Positions 8,327 to 17,441 of a DNA stretch of 64,000 nucleotides are shown here, piece after piece. The DNA is from Streptomyces barkulensis (GTDB lineage: Bacteria > Actinomycetota > Actinomycetes > Streptomycetales > Streptomycetaceae), in contig NZ_PGSG01000088.1 in the NCBI RefSeq assembly GCF_002843305.1, positions 62,001 to 126,000 on the forward strand, given 5' to 3'. How positions within the stretch are numbered: the first letter of the stretch is position 1; every line of letters begins with the position of its first letter. Under the pieces are notes generated by a model. It ran no database searches and had not been told where the DNA came from. It worked only from the letters and a program-made list of their open reading frames with translations. The position numbers were made by a program, and so were the translations under genes.

Positions 8327-9532
8327 ATGCGCAGACCCGCCATCACCTCCCTCGCCGCGGCAGCCGTGGCAGCCGCACTCGCCACCTCCTGCTCCAGCCC
8401 CGGCTCCACCGCCTCCGGCGACGGGGGAGCCAAGGAGGTCGAGGTCGCCCTGATCACCTCCACCAGTGGTCCGCTGGCCTCCTACGGCGAGCAGTACCTC
8501 CAGGGCTTCGAGGCGGGACTCGACCACGCCACCGGCGGCACGGGGAAGATCGACGGCGTCGAGATCAAGGTCAGCAGGTACGACGACGGCGGCGACCCCG
8601 CCAAGGGCGTCTCGCTGGCCAAGAAGAGCGCAGGCCAGGGTGTGCGGATCATCGCCGGCACGGCCGCCTCCGGCGTCGCCACCCAGATCGCGCCGGTCGC
8701 CGCGCAGAACAAGATCCTCTACATCTCCGGCCCCGCCGCCACCGACGCCCTCACCGGCGCCAACAAGTACACCTTCCGCTCCGGGCGCCAGACCTTCCAG
8801 GACGTGGCCACCGCCCAGCAGATCCTCATGAAGCAGGAGGACGGCGGGGGCGGCAAGGGGAAGAAGGTCGTCGTCCTCGCCCAGGACAACGCCTTCGGCC
8901 AGGCCAACGTCGCCGCCGTCGAGAGCGTGCTCGGCACCGGCGGCACCACCGTGGACTCCGTCCTCGCCCCGCCCAGCGCCACCGACCTCACCCCGACCGC
9001 CACCAAGGTCAAGGCCGCGAAGCCCGACATGGTCTTCGTCGCCTGGGCCGGCGACACCGCCCAGTCGATGTGGACCACCCTCGACCAGCAGGGCGTGCTC
9101 GACGCCGCCACCGTCGTCACCGGACTCGACAGCCGTGCCAGCTACCCCGTCTTCGGCAAGGCCCGCGACAAGGTCACCCTCCTGGCCCACTACGTGCCCG
9201 GAGCCATCGACAACCCCGAGGCGAAGGCCGTCGAGGAGTACTTCGGGAAGAAGGGCTGGAAGACCGACCTGTTCACCCCCGACGGCTTCAACGCCGCCCA
9301 GATGGTCGCCCAGGCCGTCCGCGAGGCCGGAGCCGACGGCGACACCGACGCCATGGTCGAGGCCCTGGAGGGCCACACCTTCGCGGGCGTCAAGGGCGAG
9401 AACACCGTCCGCGCGAGCGACCACGCCCTGCTCCAGCCCATGTTCCAGGCGGAGTTCGACGGCGACGCGCCGAAGGTGGTCCTCACCGTCGACGCGCAGG
9501 GGGTCGCCCCCACCGAGAAGAAGATCGGCTGA
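8327..9532 (+). CDS. ABC transporter substrate-binding lipoprotein, branched-chain amino acid type (LivK-like)
   Basis: Extracytoplasmic binding protein that delivers a solute to the permeases encoded downstream. The 401-residue product has a lipoprotein signal peptide with lipobox L-A-T-S-C (Cys22) and a type I periplasmic binding fold: VEVALITSTSGPLASYGEQ, GTAASGVATQIAPVAAQ, VVLAQDNAFGQ. ATG 8327 follows GAGGAG by ten bases. First gene of a five-gene unit. Members of this class bind Leu/Ile/Val, urea, amides or aromatic acids, so the ligand cannot be read from sequence. Confidence 0.9.
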   Translation: MRRPAITSLAAAAVAAALATSCSSPGSTASGDGGAKEVEVALITSTSGPLASYGEQYLQGFEAGLDHATGGTGKIDGVEIKVSRYDDGGDPAKGVSLAKKSAGQGVRIIAGTAASGVATQIAPVAAQNKILYISGPAATDALTGANKYTFRSGRQTFQDVATAQQILMKQEDGGGGKGKKVVVLAQDNAFGQANVAAVESVLGTGGTTVDSVLAPPSATDLTPTATKVKAAKPDMVFVAWAGDTAQSMWTTLDQQGVLDAATVVTGLDSRASYPVFGKARDKVTLLAHYVPGAIDNPEAKAVEEYFGKKGWKTDLFTPDGFNAAQMVAQAVREAGADGDTDAMVEALEGHTFAGVKGENTVRASDHALLQPMFQAEFDGDAPKVVLTVDAQGVAPTEKKIG

Positions 9533-9537
9533 CGGCC

Positions 9538-10293
9538 GTGACACCTGTCCTCGAACTGAGCGGACTGAGCTGGTCCGTCGGTGCGGCGACCATCGTCGAC
9601 GGGATCGCGATGGCGGTGGAGGAAGGCGAGTTCGTCGCCGTCATCGGTCCCAACGGTGCCGGCAAGACCTCCCTGTTCAACCTCGTCTCCGGCATCACCC
9701 GCCCCACCGCGGGCACCGTCCGCCTGGACGGCGCCGACATCACCGGCCTGCCGCCCCACCGCCGCGCCCGCCGCGGGCTGGGCCGCACCTTCCAGTCCTC
9801 CTCCGTCTTCCCGACCATGACCGTCGCAGAGCACGTCGCCCTGGCCGCCCGCGCGGCCGGCGCGAAGCGGGTGCCGGAGGACGGGGAGGGCGTGCGGGCC
9901 GTACTGGAGCGCGTACGGCTCGCCCACCGCGCCGGCGACCTCGCCGGAGGCCTGTCCCACGGCGACAAGCGCAAGCTGGAGCTCGCCGTGCTCCTCGCCC
10001 CCACCCTCGCGCAGGGCGGCTCCCCGCCCGCCGGGCCCCGCCTGATGCTCCTGGACGAGCCCATGGCGGGCGTCGCGGCCGAGGAGGTCGGCGAGCTGAC
10101 CGACGTCATCCGCACCCTCCACCGCACCGAGGGCCGCACCGTGCTGATGGTCGAGCACCACATGGACATCCTGCTCGGCCTCGCCGACCGGGTGGCCGTG
10201 ATGCACCACGGCACCCTGCTGGCCACCGGCACCCCCGACGCGGTGATGGCCGACCCGACCGTCCAGGAGGCGTACGTGGGGGAGGAACTGTGA
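9538..10293 (+). CDS. ABC transporter ATP-binding protein (LivG-like)
   Basis: First of two cytoplasmic ATPases of the HAAT-type importer. The 251-residue product has Walker A (GPNGAGKTS), the LivG-characteristic GRTFQSS Q-loop, a signature region LSHGDKRKLELA and Walker B (LMLLDEPMAG). It starts at GTG 9538, five bases after the binding-protein stop. About 12 extra residues (LAQGGSPPAGPR) between signature and Walker B look like a small insertion relative to typical LivG. Confidence 0.92.
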   Translation: MTPVLELSGLSWSVGAATIVDGIAMAVEEGEFVAVIGPNGAGKTSLFNLVSGITRPTAGTVRLDGADITGLPPHRRARRGLGRTFQSSSVFPTMTVAEHVALAARAAGAKRVPEDGEGVRAVLERVRLAHRAGDLAGGLSHGDKRKLELAVLLAPTLAQGGSPPAGPRLMLLDEPMAGVAAEEVGELTDVIRTLHRTEGRTVLMVEHHMDILLGLADRVAVMHHGTLLATGTPDAVMADPTVQEAYVGEEL

Positions 10294-11153
10294 GCACGAG
10301 CCCCGAACCGACCCCCACGCCGAACCCCGCGCCGCAGCCCATCCTGTCCGTACGCGACCTGCGGGTGCGCATCGGCCAGTCCAGCATCCTCCAGGGCGTC
10401 GGCTTCGACGTCGCCCCCACCGGCACCACCGCCCTGCTGGGCCGCAACGGCGTCGGCAAGACCACCACCGTCCGCGCCGTGCTGGGCCTGCTGCCCGAGG
10501 AGGGCGAGGTCACCGGCGGCACCGTCCACCTGGACGGCGAGGACGTCACCGGCCACCGCACCCACACCGTGGTACGCCGCGGCGTCGGCTACGTGCCCGA
10601 GGACCGCGGGGTGTTCGGCTCCCTCACCGTCGCCGAGAACCTCACCCTCGCCGAACGCGCCGGCGGCCCCCACCACTACGACCTCGTCCACGACCTCTTC
10701 CCCGAGCTGAAGGCCCGGCGCGCGCAGCGGGCGGGCACCCTCTCCGGCGGCCAGCAGCAGATGGTCGCCCTCGCCCGCGCCCTGCTCAACGACAACCGCC
10801 TGGTCATCGTCGACGAGCCGACCAAGGGACTCGCGCCCCGCGTCGTCACCGAGGTCGCCGAGGTGCTCCAGCGCGCCGCCGAACGCGTCCCCGTGCTGCT
10901 CGTCGAACAGAACCTGGCCGTCGTACGCCGCCTGGCGCGCGACGCCGTGGTACTGGACGCGGGCCGCACCGTCCACACCGGCGACGCGGCCGCACTCCTC
11001 GCCGACCGCGAGCGCACCACGAGCCTGCTCGGCGTCGGCCGCCACGAGCGGCCGGAGCAGTCCGGACGATCCGGACAGGCCGAGGAGCGGCCCGAGGAGC
11101 GGCCCGAGGAGCGGGAACAGCGCGAGCACGCGACCAAGGAGACCACCCGATGA
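10290..11153 (+). CDS. ABC transporter ATP-binding protein (LivF-like)
   Basis: Second ATPase subunit, 287 residues, with Walker A (GRNGVGKTT), the LivF hallmark GYVPEDRGVFGSLTV, signature LSGGQQQMVALARAL and Walker B (LVIVDEPTKGLAP). The GTG overlaps the previous stop (GTGA). The last 40 residues are a Glu/Arg-rich tail that includes a direct E-E-R-P repeat and is not part of the ATPase fold. Confidence 0.92.
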   Translation: MSTSPEPTPTPNPAPQPILSVRDLRVRIGQSSILQGVGFDVAPTGTTALLGRNGVGKTTTVRAVLGLLPEEGEVTGGTVHLDGEDVTGHRTHTVVRRGVGYVPEDRGVFGSLTVAENLTLAERAGGPHHYDLVHDLFPELKARRAQRAGTLSGGQQQMVALARALLNDNRLVIVDEPTKGLAPRVVTEVAEVLQRAAERVPVLLVEQNLAVVRRLARDAVVLDAGRTVHTGDAAALLADRERTTSLLGVGRHERPEQSGRSGQAEERPEERPEEREQREHATKETTR

Positions 11154-12022
11154 GCACGCTGGTCCTGCTCACCCTCACCGGACTGGGCCTGGGCGCCCTG
11201 TACTTCCTCATTGCCTCCGGCCTCGCCCTGATCTTCGGCCTGATGGACGTCCTCAACTTCGCCCACGGCGCCTTCCTCACCGTCTCGGCGTACGCGGCCT
11301 GGCGCACCGCCGAGACCGTCGGCGGCACGGGCGGCCTGGCGCTGGCCGCACTGGTCGGCACCGCCACCGGCGCGCTGCTGGCGATCGTCGTCGAACTCGT
11401 CCTCATCCGCCGCCTCTACGGCCGTCCCCGCGAGCAGATCCTGGTCACCGTCGGCCTCTCGCTGGCCGTCCCCGCGCTCGTCCAGGCCGTCTGGGGCGCG
11501 GACTCCCGCCCCTTCCCCGTCCCCGACGCGCTGTCGGGCACGGTCGGGGTGCTGGGCGCGCAGGTGCCGGTCAGCCGCTTCGTGCTGATCGCGGCGGCCC
11601 TCGCGGTACTGGCGGCCGTCAACCTCTTCCTGTCCCGCACCCGCTACGGACTGATCGTGCGGGCGGGCGTGGAGGACCGGGCGATGGTCACCGCCCTGGG
11701 CATCGACGTCACCCGCGCCTTCACCCTCGTCTTCGCCATCGGCGGCGCCCTCGCCGGGCTGGCGGGCGTCCTCGGCGGGCTCTACTTCGGCTCGCTCTCC
11801 CCCCACCAGGGCACCTCCCTGCTGGTGTTCGCCTTCGTCGTGGTGGTCATCGGCGGCATGGGCTCCATCCCCGGCGTGGCGCTCTCCGCGCTCGCCGTCG
11901 GCCTGGTGCAGCAGTACGCCAACTACTACGTCGACGGCTACGGCGACTTCGCCGTCGTCGTACTGCTCGCGGCCGTCGTCCTCGCCCGCCCCGCACCCCG
12001 ACTCGCAGGAGGAGTCGCATGA
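11150..12022 (+). CDS. ABC transporter permease (LivH-like)
   Basis: Inner-membrane permease, 290 residues, with about eight hydrophobic segments and the LivH landmarks LYFLIASGLALIFGLMDVLN near the N-terminus and VVVIGGMGSIPG near the C-terminus. ATG overlaps the preceding stop (ATGA), indicating translational coupling. Confidence 0.92.
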   Translation: MSTLVLLTLTGLGLGALYFLIASGLALIFGLMDVLNFAHGAFLTVSAYAAWRTAETVGGTGGLALAALVGTATGALLAIVVELVLIRRLYGRPREQILVTVGLSLAVPALVQAVWGADSRPFPVPDALSGTVGVLGAQVPVSRFVLIAAALAVLAAVNLFLSRTRYGLIVRAGVEDRAMVTALGIDVTRAFTLVFAIGGALAGLAGVLGGLYFGSLSPHQGTSLLVFAFVVVVIGGMGSIPGVALSALAVGLVQQYANYYVDGYGDFAVVVLLAAVVLARPAPRLAGGVA

Positions 12023-13191
12023 CAGCCTCCCCGGCCGCCAAGGCCGCCAAGGCAGCCCGGGCCGCCGCACCGCCCTCCTCCGGCGAGCGGCCCGCACCCA
12101 CCACCGGACCCGCCGGGCCCGCCGGATCCGCTGCCCGGCCCGCCCGCCGGTGGTGGCGGGGGGTGGCCGCACCGGCCGCCGTACTGGTCGTCCTGGCCCT
12201 GCTGCCGTACTCCGCCCTGGAGATCCCGGTACTGCTCGACGGCCCGGTCAACTCGCCCGGATCACTCCAACTGCTGGCCCTGTGCCTGGTCTTCGGCGGC
12301 CTCGCCCTCGGCTACGACCTGATGTTCGGCCGCACCGGCCTGCTCTCCTTCGGCCACGCCCTCTACGTCGCCGGCGGCGCGTACGGCACCCAGCTCGCCA
12401 TGACCGAACTGGGCCTGGGACTCCTCCCCGCCATCGGACTGGCCCTGGCCGGCGGCACGGCCGCCGCCGTCCTCCTGGGCGCCGTCTCGCTGCGCGGGCT
12501 GGCCCTGGGCGGCATCGGCTTCGCCATGGTCACCCTCGCCTTCGCCCAGGCCGGATCGATCTGGGTGCAGCGCAACCCGGGCGGCCTCACCGGCGGCGAG
12601 GAGGGCCTGCCGCTGCACACCGGCGCGGTGCCCGACGCGCTGGTCGGCGTGCAGAACACCGCCAACGTCTACTGGCTGGCCCTGGCCTATCTCGCCCTGA
12701 CGGCCGCCGTGGTGTGGACGGCCGTGTCCCGGCCGGTCGGCAGGGTCTGGCAGGGCATTCGCGACAACGAGCAGCGGGTCTCCGTCCTCGGCTACGACCC
12801 GTTCCGCCACAAGCTCGGCGTCTTCGTCCTGGCCTCCGCCCTCGGCGTGCTGGGCGGCGCGATGCACCTGCTGGTCACGGCGGGCGCCACCCCGCGCTCC
12901 AGCACCCCGGAGTTCACCCTCACCCTGCTGGTGATGGTCGTCCTGGGCGGCAGCGGCACCCGCTGGGGCCCGCTGATCGGCGGCGTGCTGTTCACCTTCC
13001 TCGACCAGCGGCTCGCGGTGCTGGCGAGCTCGGACCTGGTGCACGGACTGCCGGGTATCCTGCGCGCGCCGCTGTCGGAGCCGATGGTCGTCCTCGGCAC
13101 GCTGTTCGTGATCGCCGTGTACGCGGCGCCGGGCGGCATCGCGTCGATACGGCGCTCGCTGACCTGGCGGAGGGGAGAGGAGGCCCGATGA
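12019..13191 (+). CDS. ABC transporter permease (LivM-like)
   Basis: Second permease, 390 residues, about nine to ten membrane segments. The LivM-type core includes YDLMFGRTGLLSFGHALY and the cytoplasmic loop IRDNEQRVSVLGYDPFRHK, which contacts the ATPases. An Ala/Pro-rich cytoplasmic N-terminus of about 50 residues precedes the first segment. Start overlaps the LivH-like stop by 4 nt, and its own stop overlaps the hydrolase start. Confidence 0.92.
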   Translation: MTASPAAKAAKAARAAAPPSSGERPAPTTGPAGPAGSAARPARRWWRGVAAPAAVLVVLALLPYSALEIPVLLDGPVNSPGSLQLLALCLVFGGLALGYDLMFGRTGLLSFGHALYVAGGAYGTQLAMTELGLGLLPAIGLALAGGTAAAVLLGAVSLRGLALGGIGFAMVTLAFAQAGSIWVQRNPGGLTGGEEGLPLHTGAVPDALVGVQNTANVYWLALAYLALTAAVVWTAVSRPVGRVWQGIRDNEQRVSVLGYDPFRHKLGVFVLASALGVLGGAMHLLVTAGATPRSSTPEFTLTLLVMVVLGGSGTRWGPLIGGVLFTFLDQRLAVLASSDLVHGLPGILRAPLSEPMVVLGTLFVIAVYAAPGGIASIRRSLTWRRGEEAR

Positions 13192-14132
13192 CGGACCCGA
13201 CGACGACCCGGCGCACCGGCCGCACCGGCCGCACCGGACGGACCGCGCAGGAGACGACCGTCCCGGTGCGCGGAGGGGAACTGGCCGTCTCCCGGTGGCC
13301 CGGCGCCGGGGATCCGGTGATCGCCCTGCACGGCATCACCGCCAACGGCCGCTCCTTCGCCGCCCTGGCCGCCGCCCTGGGCGAGGACACCCCGCTGTAC
13401 GCCCCCGACCTGCGCGGCCGGGCACGCAGCGCCGCGCTCCCGGGGCCGTACGGGCTCGCCGCCCACACCGAGGACGTCATCGCCCTCCTGGACCACCTGG
13501 GACAGGAACGCGCGGTGCTGGTCGGCCACTCCATGGGCGCCTTCGTCGCCGCGCTGACGGCGGCCCGCCACCCGGACCGGATCGCGGGCGTGGTGCTGGT
13601 GGACGGCGGCGTGGGCTTCCCCGCCCCCGAGGGGACGGACATCGACGAACTGCTGGAGGCCGTGATCGGCCCGGCGATGCGGCGGCTGTCGATGACCTTC
13701 CCCGACCGGGAGGCGTACCGCGCCTTCTTCCGCGAGCACCCGGCCCTGGGCCCGCACTGGAACGACGGCGTCCAGGCCTACATCGACCGCGATCTGGTGG
13801 GACGGGAACCGGAACTGCGCAGCAGCTGCGCACTGGAGGCGGTACGCGCCGACGGGGCGGACGTCCTGGCCGACCCGGAGACCCTCGCGGCGGTACGGAC
13901 CGCCGCCTCGACCGGGGTGCCCATGACCCTGCTGTGGGCCGAACGCGGCATGCTGGACGAGCCGCGGGGGCTGTACGACGAGAACCGCCTCGCCGCGGCC
14001 GGGCTTGCCCCCGGAGCCGGTTCCGGCGTGACCGTGCGGTGCGTGCCCGGCGCCAACCACTACTCCGTCCTCCTCACCCCCGACGCCACGGCGGCCGTCC
14101 GCAAGGCGCTGGACGCCGTACGGGCCGCCTGA
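13188..14132 (+). CDS. Alpha/beta hydrolase
   Basis: Serine hydrolase of the alpha/beta fold, 314 residues, with oxyanion-hole HGITANGRSF, nucleophile elbow GHSMG, and candidate acid and His in the last third (GANHYS supplies the His). It begins with a T-G-R repeat of about 20 residues. No signal peptide, so cytoplasmic. Coupling to a solute importer suggests it cleaves the imported compound, for example an ester or amide, but that is inference. Confidence 0.88.
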   Translation: MTDPTTTRRTGRTGRTGRTAQETTVPVRGGELAVSRWPGAGDPVIALHGITANGRSFAALAAALGEDTPLYAPDLRGRARSAALPGPYGLAAHTEDVIALLDHLGQERAVLVGHSMGAFVAALTAARHPDRIAGVVLVDGGVGFPAPEGTDIDELLEAVIGPAMRRLSMTFPDREAYRAFFREHPALGPHWNDGVQAYIDRDLVGREPELRSSCALEAVRADGADVLADPETLAAVRTAASTGVPMTLLWAERGMLDEPRGLYDENRLAAAGLAPGAGSGVTVRCVPGANHYSVLLTPDATAAVRKALDAVRAA

Positions 14133-14147
14133 CCCCGCCCCACACCT

Positions 14148-14182
14148 CCCCCCTGCCCTGCCCGTCCGGCAGGGCAGGGGGG
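14148..14182 (+). terminator. Terminator of the ABC-transporter operon
   Basis: Perfect 15-bp stem (14148-14162 with 14168-14182) and a 5-base loop, 16 bases after the hydrolase stop. There is no U-tract. Confidence 0.7.
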
Positions 14183-14239
14183 ATACCGGCGGGTAGTCTC
14201 GCCAGTCGGCCGCCCCGGCCCCGCCCACCGGACGTCGAT

Positions 14240-14245
14240 TAGGCT
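14240..14245 (+). promoter_or_regulatory. Candidate -10 element of gpmA
   Basis: TAGGCT ends seven bases before the gpmA ATG and no Shine-Dalgarno is present, which fits a leaderless transcript. Confidence 0.45.
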
Positions 14246-14252
14246 CGGGCCC

Positions 14253-15011
14253 ATGGCCGACGCACCGTACAAGCTGATCCTCCTCCGCCACGGCGAGAGC
14301 GAGTGGAACGCGAAGAACCTGTTCACCGGCTGGGTGGACGTCAACCTGACCGAGAAGGGCGAGAAGGAGGCGGCCCGCGGCGGTGAGCTGCTCAGGGACG
14401 CCGGCCTGCTCCCCGACGTGGTGCACACCTCCGTCCAGAAGCGCGCCATCCGCACCGCGCAGCTCGCCCTGGAGACCGCCGACCGCCTCTGGATCCCCGT
14501 CCGCCGCTCCTGGCGCCTCAACGAGCGCCACTACGGCGCGCTCCAGGGCAAGAACAAGGCGCAGATCCGCGACGAGTTCGGCGAAGAGCAGTTCATGCAG
14601 TGGCGCCGTTCCTACGACACCCCGCCGCCGGTCCTGGAGGACGGCGCCGAGTGGTCGCAGAGCGACGACCCGCGCTACGCGATGATCCCCAGCGAGCTGC
14701 GTCCGCGCACCGAGTGCCTCAAGGACGTGGTCATCCGGATGATGCCGTACTGGTACGACTCGATCGTCCCGGACCTGATCACCGGCCGCACCGTCCTGAT
14801 CGCCGCGCACGGCAACAGCCTCCGCGCGCTGGTCAAGCACCTCGACAACGTCTCCGACGCCGACATCGCGGGCCTGAACATCCCCACCGGCATCCCGCTG
14901 TCCTACGACCTGGACGCCGACTTCCACCCGGTCAACCCGGGCGGCACCTACCTCGACCCGGACGCGGCCAAGGCCGCCATCGAGGCCGTGAAGAACCAGG
15001 GCAAGAAGTAG
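14253..15011 (+). CDS. gpmA: 2,3-bisphosphoglycerate-dependent phosphoglycerate mutase
   Basis: Interconverts 3- and 2-phosphoglycerate in glycolysis. The 252-residue protein has the phosphohistidine motif LRHGESEWN (His13), the ERHYGALQG region and the second catalytic His in AAHGNSLRAL. It lacks a Shine-Dalgarno and is likely leaderless. Its last nine codons are repeated exactly at 18160-18186, so the 3' end appears to be the target of an insertion that regenerated the coding sequence. Confidence 0.96.
   Translation: MADAPYKLILLRHGESEWNAKNLFTGWVDVNLTEKGEKEAARGGELLRDAGLLPDVVHTSVQKRAIRTAQLALETADRLWIPVRRSWRLNERHYGALQGKNKAQIRDEFGEEQFMQWRRSYDTPPPVLEDGAEWSQSDDPRYAMIPSELRPRTECLKDVVIRMMPYWYDSIVPDLITGRTVLIAAHGNSLRALVKHLDNVSDADIAGLNIPTGIPLSYDLDADFHPVNPGGTYLDPDAAKAAIEAVKNQGKK
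14984..15010 (+). repeat. Left 27-bp direct repeat at the gpmA 3' end (putative att site)
   Basis: Begins ggccgtgaagaacc and ends gcaagaagta, immediately before the final G of the TAG stop. An identical copy lies at 18160-18186. Such duplication of a gene's 3' end is the expected footprint of site-specific integration. Confidence 0.8.
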
Positions 15012-15026
15012 CCGTACGGCACGAAC

Positions 15027-15066
15027 AAGCCCCCTACCAGCAGCTTTGCTGCCGGTAGGGGGCTTT
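15027..15066 (+). terminator. Terminator of gpmA
   Basis: Arms AAGCCCCCTACC..AGCAGC and GCTGCCGGTAGGGGGCTT close on a TTT loop and end in CTTTT. It lies 16 bases past the stop and inside the putative island, so it would have arrived with the insert. Confidence 0.85.
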
Positions 15067-15676
15067 TCGCTACCTCTGGGCCGTCGCTGGGCCGTGCTCG
15101 GTAATGAGTGAGGCTTGGTGAGGGTCTCGGCCTTCACCTGGAAGGCCACCAGGAACGCCGTCACGGCAGCGGCCGTCACTGGTGCTGCGGACCAGACGCC
15201 GAGGGCGCCGATCGCGCCGCCGACGAGGACGAACGGGAGTTCTCGGGGCGCCAGGTGGAGCGCGAGGCCAACGCGGCCACCGCCCGCAGCCGCAAGGCCT
15301 CCTGCGCCGACGGCGACGGATGCCGCGCGTCCCCCACCAGATCGCTCACACCCCACCAACGACCCAGAACCCAAACCATTTCGGATCAATAGGCCGACCG
15401 CTCGGGAAAACCGTTGTAAGTCGGCCCGGTGCCGGAACTGTTCCGCTGGCATCCAGCATTGACATCAACGACCACGGACCGCGGTGGCTGCCGACAACCG
15501 TATGCGGTGCCCGACAGCCACCGACTGGGGCACTTGCCCTCGACGTGGTCCTGCGACCTGCGGCGGCTCTTTGGCAAGGGTCACGGACGGCCCATCGTCC
15601 GGCGGGCGCCACCTCGGCTTCTCCCCCTGTGAGTTGCCGGTTTCCCACCGTCCCGGGACCATCCCCGGCGACACCG
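15067..15676. other. Gene-poor stretch in the island
   Basis: No intact gene is supported. A forward frame at about 15108-15392 has a coding-like acidic stretch (ADEDEREFSGRQVEREANA) but starts and ends in non-coding-like sequence, so it may be the relic of a small gene. From about 15380 to 15676 base composition drifts toward random and I see no RNA gene. Confidence 0.5.
15078..15096 (+). repeat. 19-bp repeat, left copy
   Basis: GGGCCGTCGCTGGGCCGTG is found again, in the same orientation, at 18046-18064. The two copies sit just inside the two ends of the island. They could be recombinase arm sites or a shared relic; the sequence alone does not decide. Confidence 0.75.
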
Positions 15677-16450
15677 TCACAGGGGGTCCCCGGGGATCCC
15701 GGTGTACTCCTTGCGCAGTTCCTCGATCAGCGGGTGTGTGTCCGGGAGCGGGAGGTCGTCCAGGCGGCCGATGGCCCGGACACCGATGGCGGCGTTGGTG
15801 GCGAAGGCCGCGTCGAACCCGGTGACGTCGGCGAGTCCCACCGGGGCCGAGACCGAGGTGTGGATCTGCTGGAGCAGCCGCATGGTGGTGCCGGCCAGGC
15901 ACTCCGCGTCCGGCCACACCACCTGCCCGCCCCGGACGAAGCCGATGTTCCAGGTGCCGCCCTCGGAGATCATGGACCGGCCGTCCACGAACAGCGCGTC
16001 GTCGAAGCCCGCTCGCTGCGCCGCGCGCCGGTGCCGCAGCGAGCCGAACAGCCCGACGCTCTTCACCCCGGGCATGTCCCGGGTGTACACGGCCGACCGG
16101 ACCCGCAGCGGTGGAAGCGGCAGGCTGCCCGCGCCGCGGGTGGTCACCAGCACGTGCGGGTGCGCGTCCGACCCGATGCGGCCCAGGTCCAGCGCCGGAT
16201 CGAAGACGGTCACCCTGACGACACGGGACCCGCCCCCCGGAGCGGCCCTGCGGACGAACTCCAGGACGCGCCCGGGGTCGAGGTCGGTGTCGAACACCGC
16301 CCGGCAGTCGCGCACCAGCCGGTCCAGGTGCAGGGACAGGCCACGTACCCGGCCCTGCTCGACGCGCATCGACGTGAAGTGACCGTAGTTGGTCAGGGCC
16401 AGGGTCTGAAGGGCACCAGGGTCGACCGGCTCACCGTTGAGTTCCGCCAT
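15677..16450 (-). CDS. Aminotransferase class IV family protein
   Basis: Fold-type IV PLP enzyme, 257 residues, related to D-amino-acid transaminase, branched-chain aminotransferase and aminodeoxychorismate lyase. The likely PLP lysine is in PGVKSVGLF (about residue 140) and the cofactor-binding glutamate in MISEGGTWNIGFV. Start ATG 16450 follows a G-rich stretch in place of a strong Shine-Dalgarno. Located in the island between gpmA repeats; substrate unknown. Confidence 0.85.
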   Translation of the reverse strand: MAELNGEPVDPGALQTLALTNYGHFTSMRVEQGRVRGLSLHLDRLVRDCRAVFDTDLDPGRVLEFVRRAAPGGGSRVVRVTVFDPALDLGRIGSDAHPHVLVTTRGAGSLPLPPLRVRSAVYTRDMPGVKSVGLFGSLRHRRAAQRAGFDDALFVDGRSMISEGGTWNIGFVRGGQVVWPDAECLAGTTMRLLQQIHTSVSAPVGLADVTGFDAAFATNAAIGVRAIGRLDDLPLPDTHPLIEELRKEYTGIPGDPL

Positions 16451-16524
16451 GCCCCCAGCCTGGCACCCGCAGCCGGCGAGCACAGGCGAGACGGAGCGGG
16501 ACAAGCAGATCCTGCAGGCATCGG

Positions 16525-16938
16525 CTACACGGCGACGAGGCGCACCCTGTCGCCGCAGAGCTTCGTCATGTCGTCGATGTCCGAGGTGAGCATGACGACC
16601 GGGCGGCGCTGACGCAGCGCCGTCTCGGCCACTGCAGCGTCGATGGCGTATTTGTGACCGTGCAGCCCGGCGTCGACCAGCATGGCCGAGGCGGCCTTGG
16701 CCTCCTCGTCACCGACGGGCACGATCCGCATGCCGGACAGGACCCACGCGAGCCGCGCCCTGTCGGTCCGGCGATGCACCGCCTCGATGATGGTGAGCGC
16801 GCTGATGACCACCTCCATGCCCCGCTTGCGGGCCTCGGCGATGAGGGCGACGACCGACTCGTGATCACTGACGAACTTCGACAGACCCTCACAGTCGAGA
16901 ACGAGGGTGCCTTCGTGGCTCAGCTTGCGGCGGGCCAC
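16525..16938 (-). CDS. PIN-domain toxin (VapC-like)
   Basis: Predicted ribonuclease toxin of a type II toxin-antitoxin pair, 137 residues. PIN acidic residues are visible in LVLDCEGLS, SALTIIEAVHR, KYAIDAAVAETAL and SDIDDM. The GTG start lies inside the antitoxin 3' end (19-nt overlap), the usual coupled arrangement. Its target RNA cannot be predicted. Confidence 0.85.
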   Translation of the reverse strand: MARRKLSHEGTLVLDCEGLSKFVSDHESVVALIAEARKRGMEVVISALTIIEAVHRRTDRARLAWVLSGMRIVPVGDEEAKAASAMLVDAGLHGHKYAIDAAVAETALRQRRPVVMLTSDIDDMTKLCGDRVRLVAV

Positions 16939-17204
16939 TGCCCCTCCTCGGCGAACACCTCGTCGAAGACCCGGCGTGCCCGCTCCTGCTCGTGCTCGGA
17001 GATCGGCCCCTGACGACTTTCGTAGTCGGCCAGGTACTCGTCCAGGATCTGACCCCGCAGCTCGCGCTCCACCGCTTCGGTGATGAACGCGGAGAACTCA
17101 CGCTTGCCGACCCGTCGGCGGATCGCCTCAGCCGTTCCCTCGGGAAGGGAGAGGCTGACCCTGGTGGCCGGCCCCTCGCCGACGCTGTAAGGAATCTCGC
17201 CCAT
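16920..17204 (-). CDS. VapB-like antitoxin
   Basis: 94-residue protein with an N-terminal ribbon-helix-helix-like stretch (RVSLSLPEGTAEAIRRRVG) and an acidic C-terminal helix (SEHEQERARRVFDEVFAEEG) that would wrap the toxin. Start ATG 17204 is seven bases after TAATGT on the same strand, implying a leaderless message and probable autoregulation at that site. The toxin gene overlaps its end. Confidence 0.83.
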   Translation of the reverse strand: MGEIPYSVGEGPATRVSLSLPEGTAEAIRRRVGKREFSAFITEAVERELRGQILDEYLADYESRQGPISEHEQERARRVFDEVFAEEGQWPAAS

Positions 17205-17211
17205 GGGACCG

Positions 17212-17217
17212 ACATTA
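17212..17217 (-). promoter_or_regulatory. Candidate -10 element of the vapBC-like pair
   Basis: Reverse-strand TAATGT ends seven bases before the antitoxin ATG in AT-richer DNA (TTTGATAATGT). Fits a leaderless start. Confidence 0.45.
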
Positions 17218-17441
17218 TCAAACGAGTAGGAATTCGACTCGGGTGCAGCACCCACCGAACGACGTGAGCCGCCCGCCCGTCACCTCGTGGTCTCAGTCCT
17301 GGTCTCGTTCGCCCCCGTCCGGGGCCGTCCAGACGGAGCCGATCCGAACGCTTCACCGCAGGTCAGGGCGCATACGACCGCCACCGGACCCCGGGGTGAA
17401 CATTTGGAAAGCGCGCGCCCAGGTCTGTCAGTCCCGGAGCG

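Noticed and set aside
15465..15917. Several overlapping open frames between gpmA and the aminotransferase gene
   Set aside because: Arg/Pro/Gly-rich products without start signals; base composition by codon position does not look coding.
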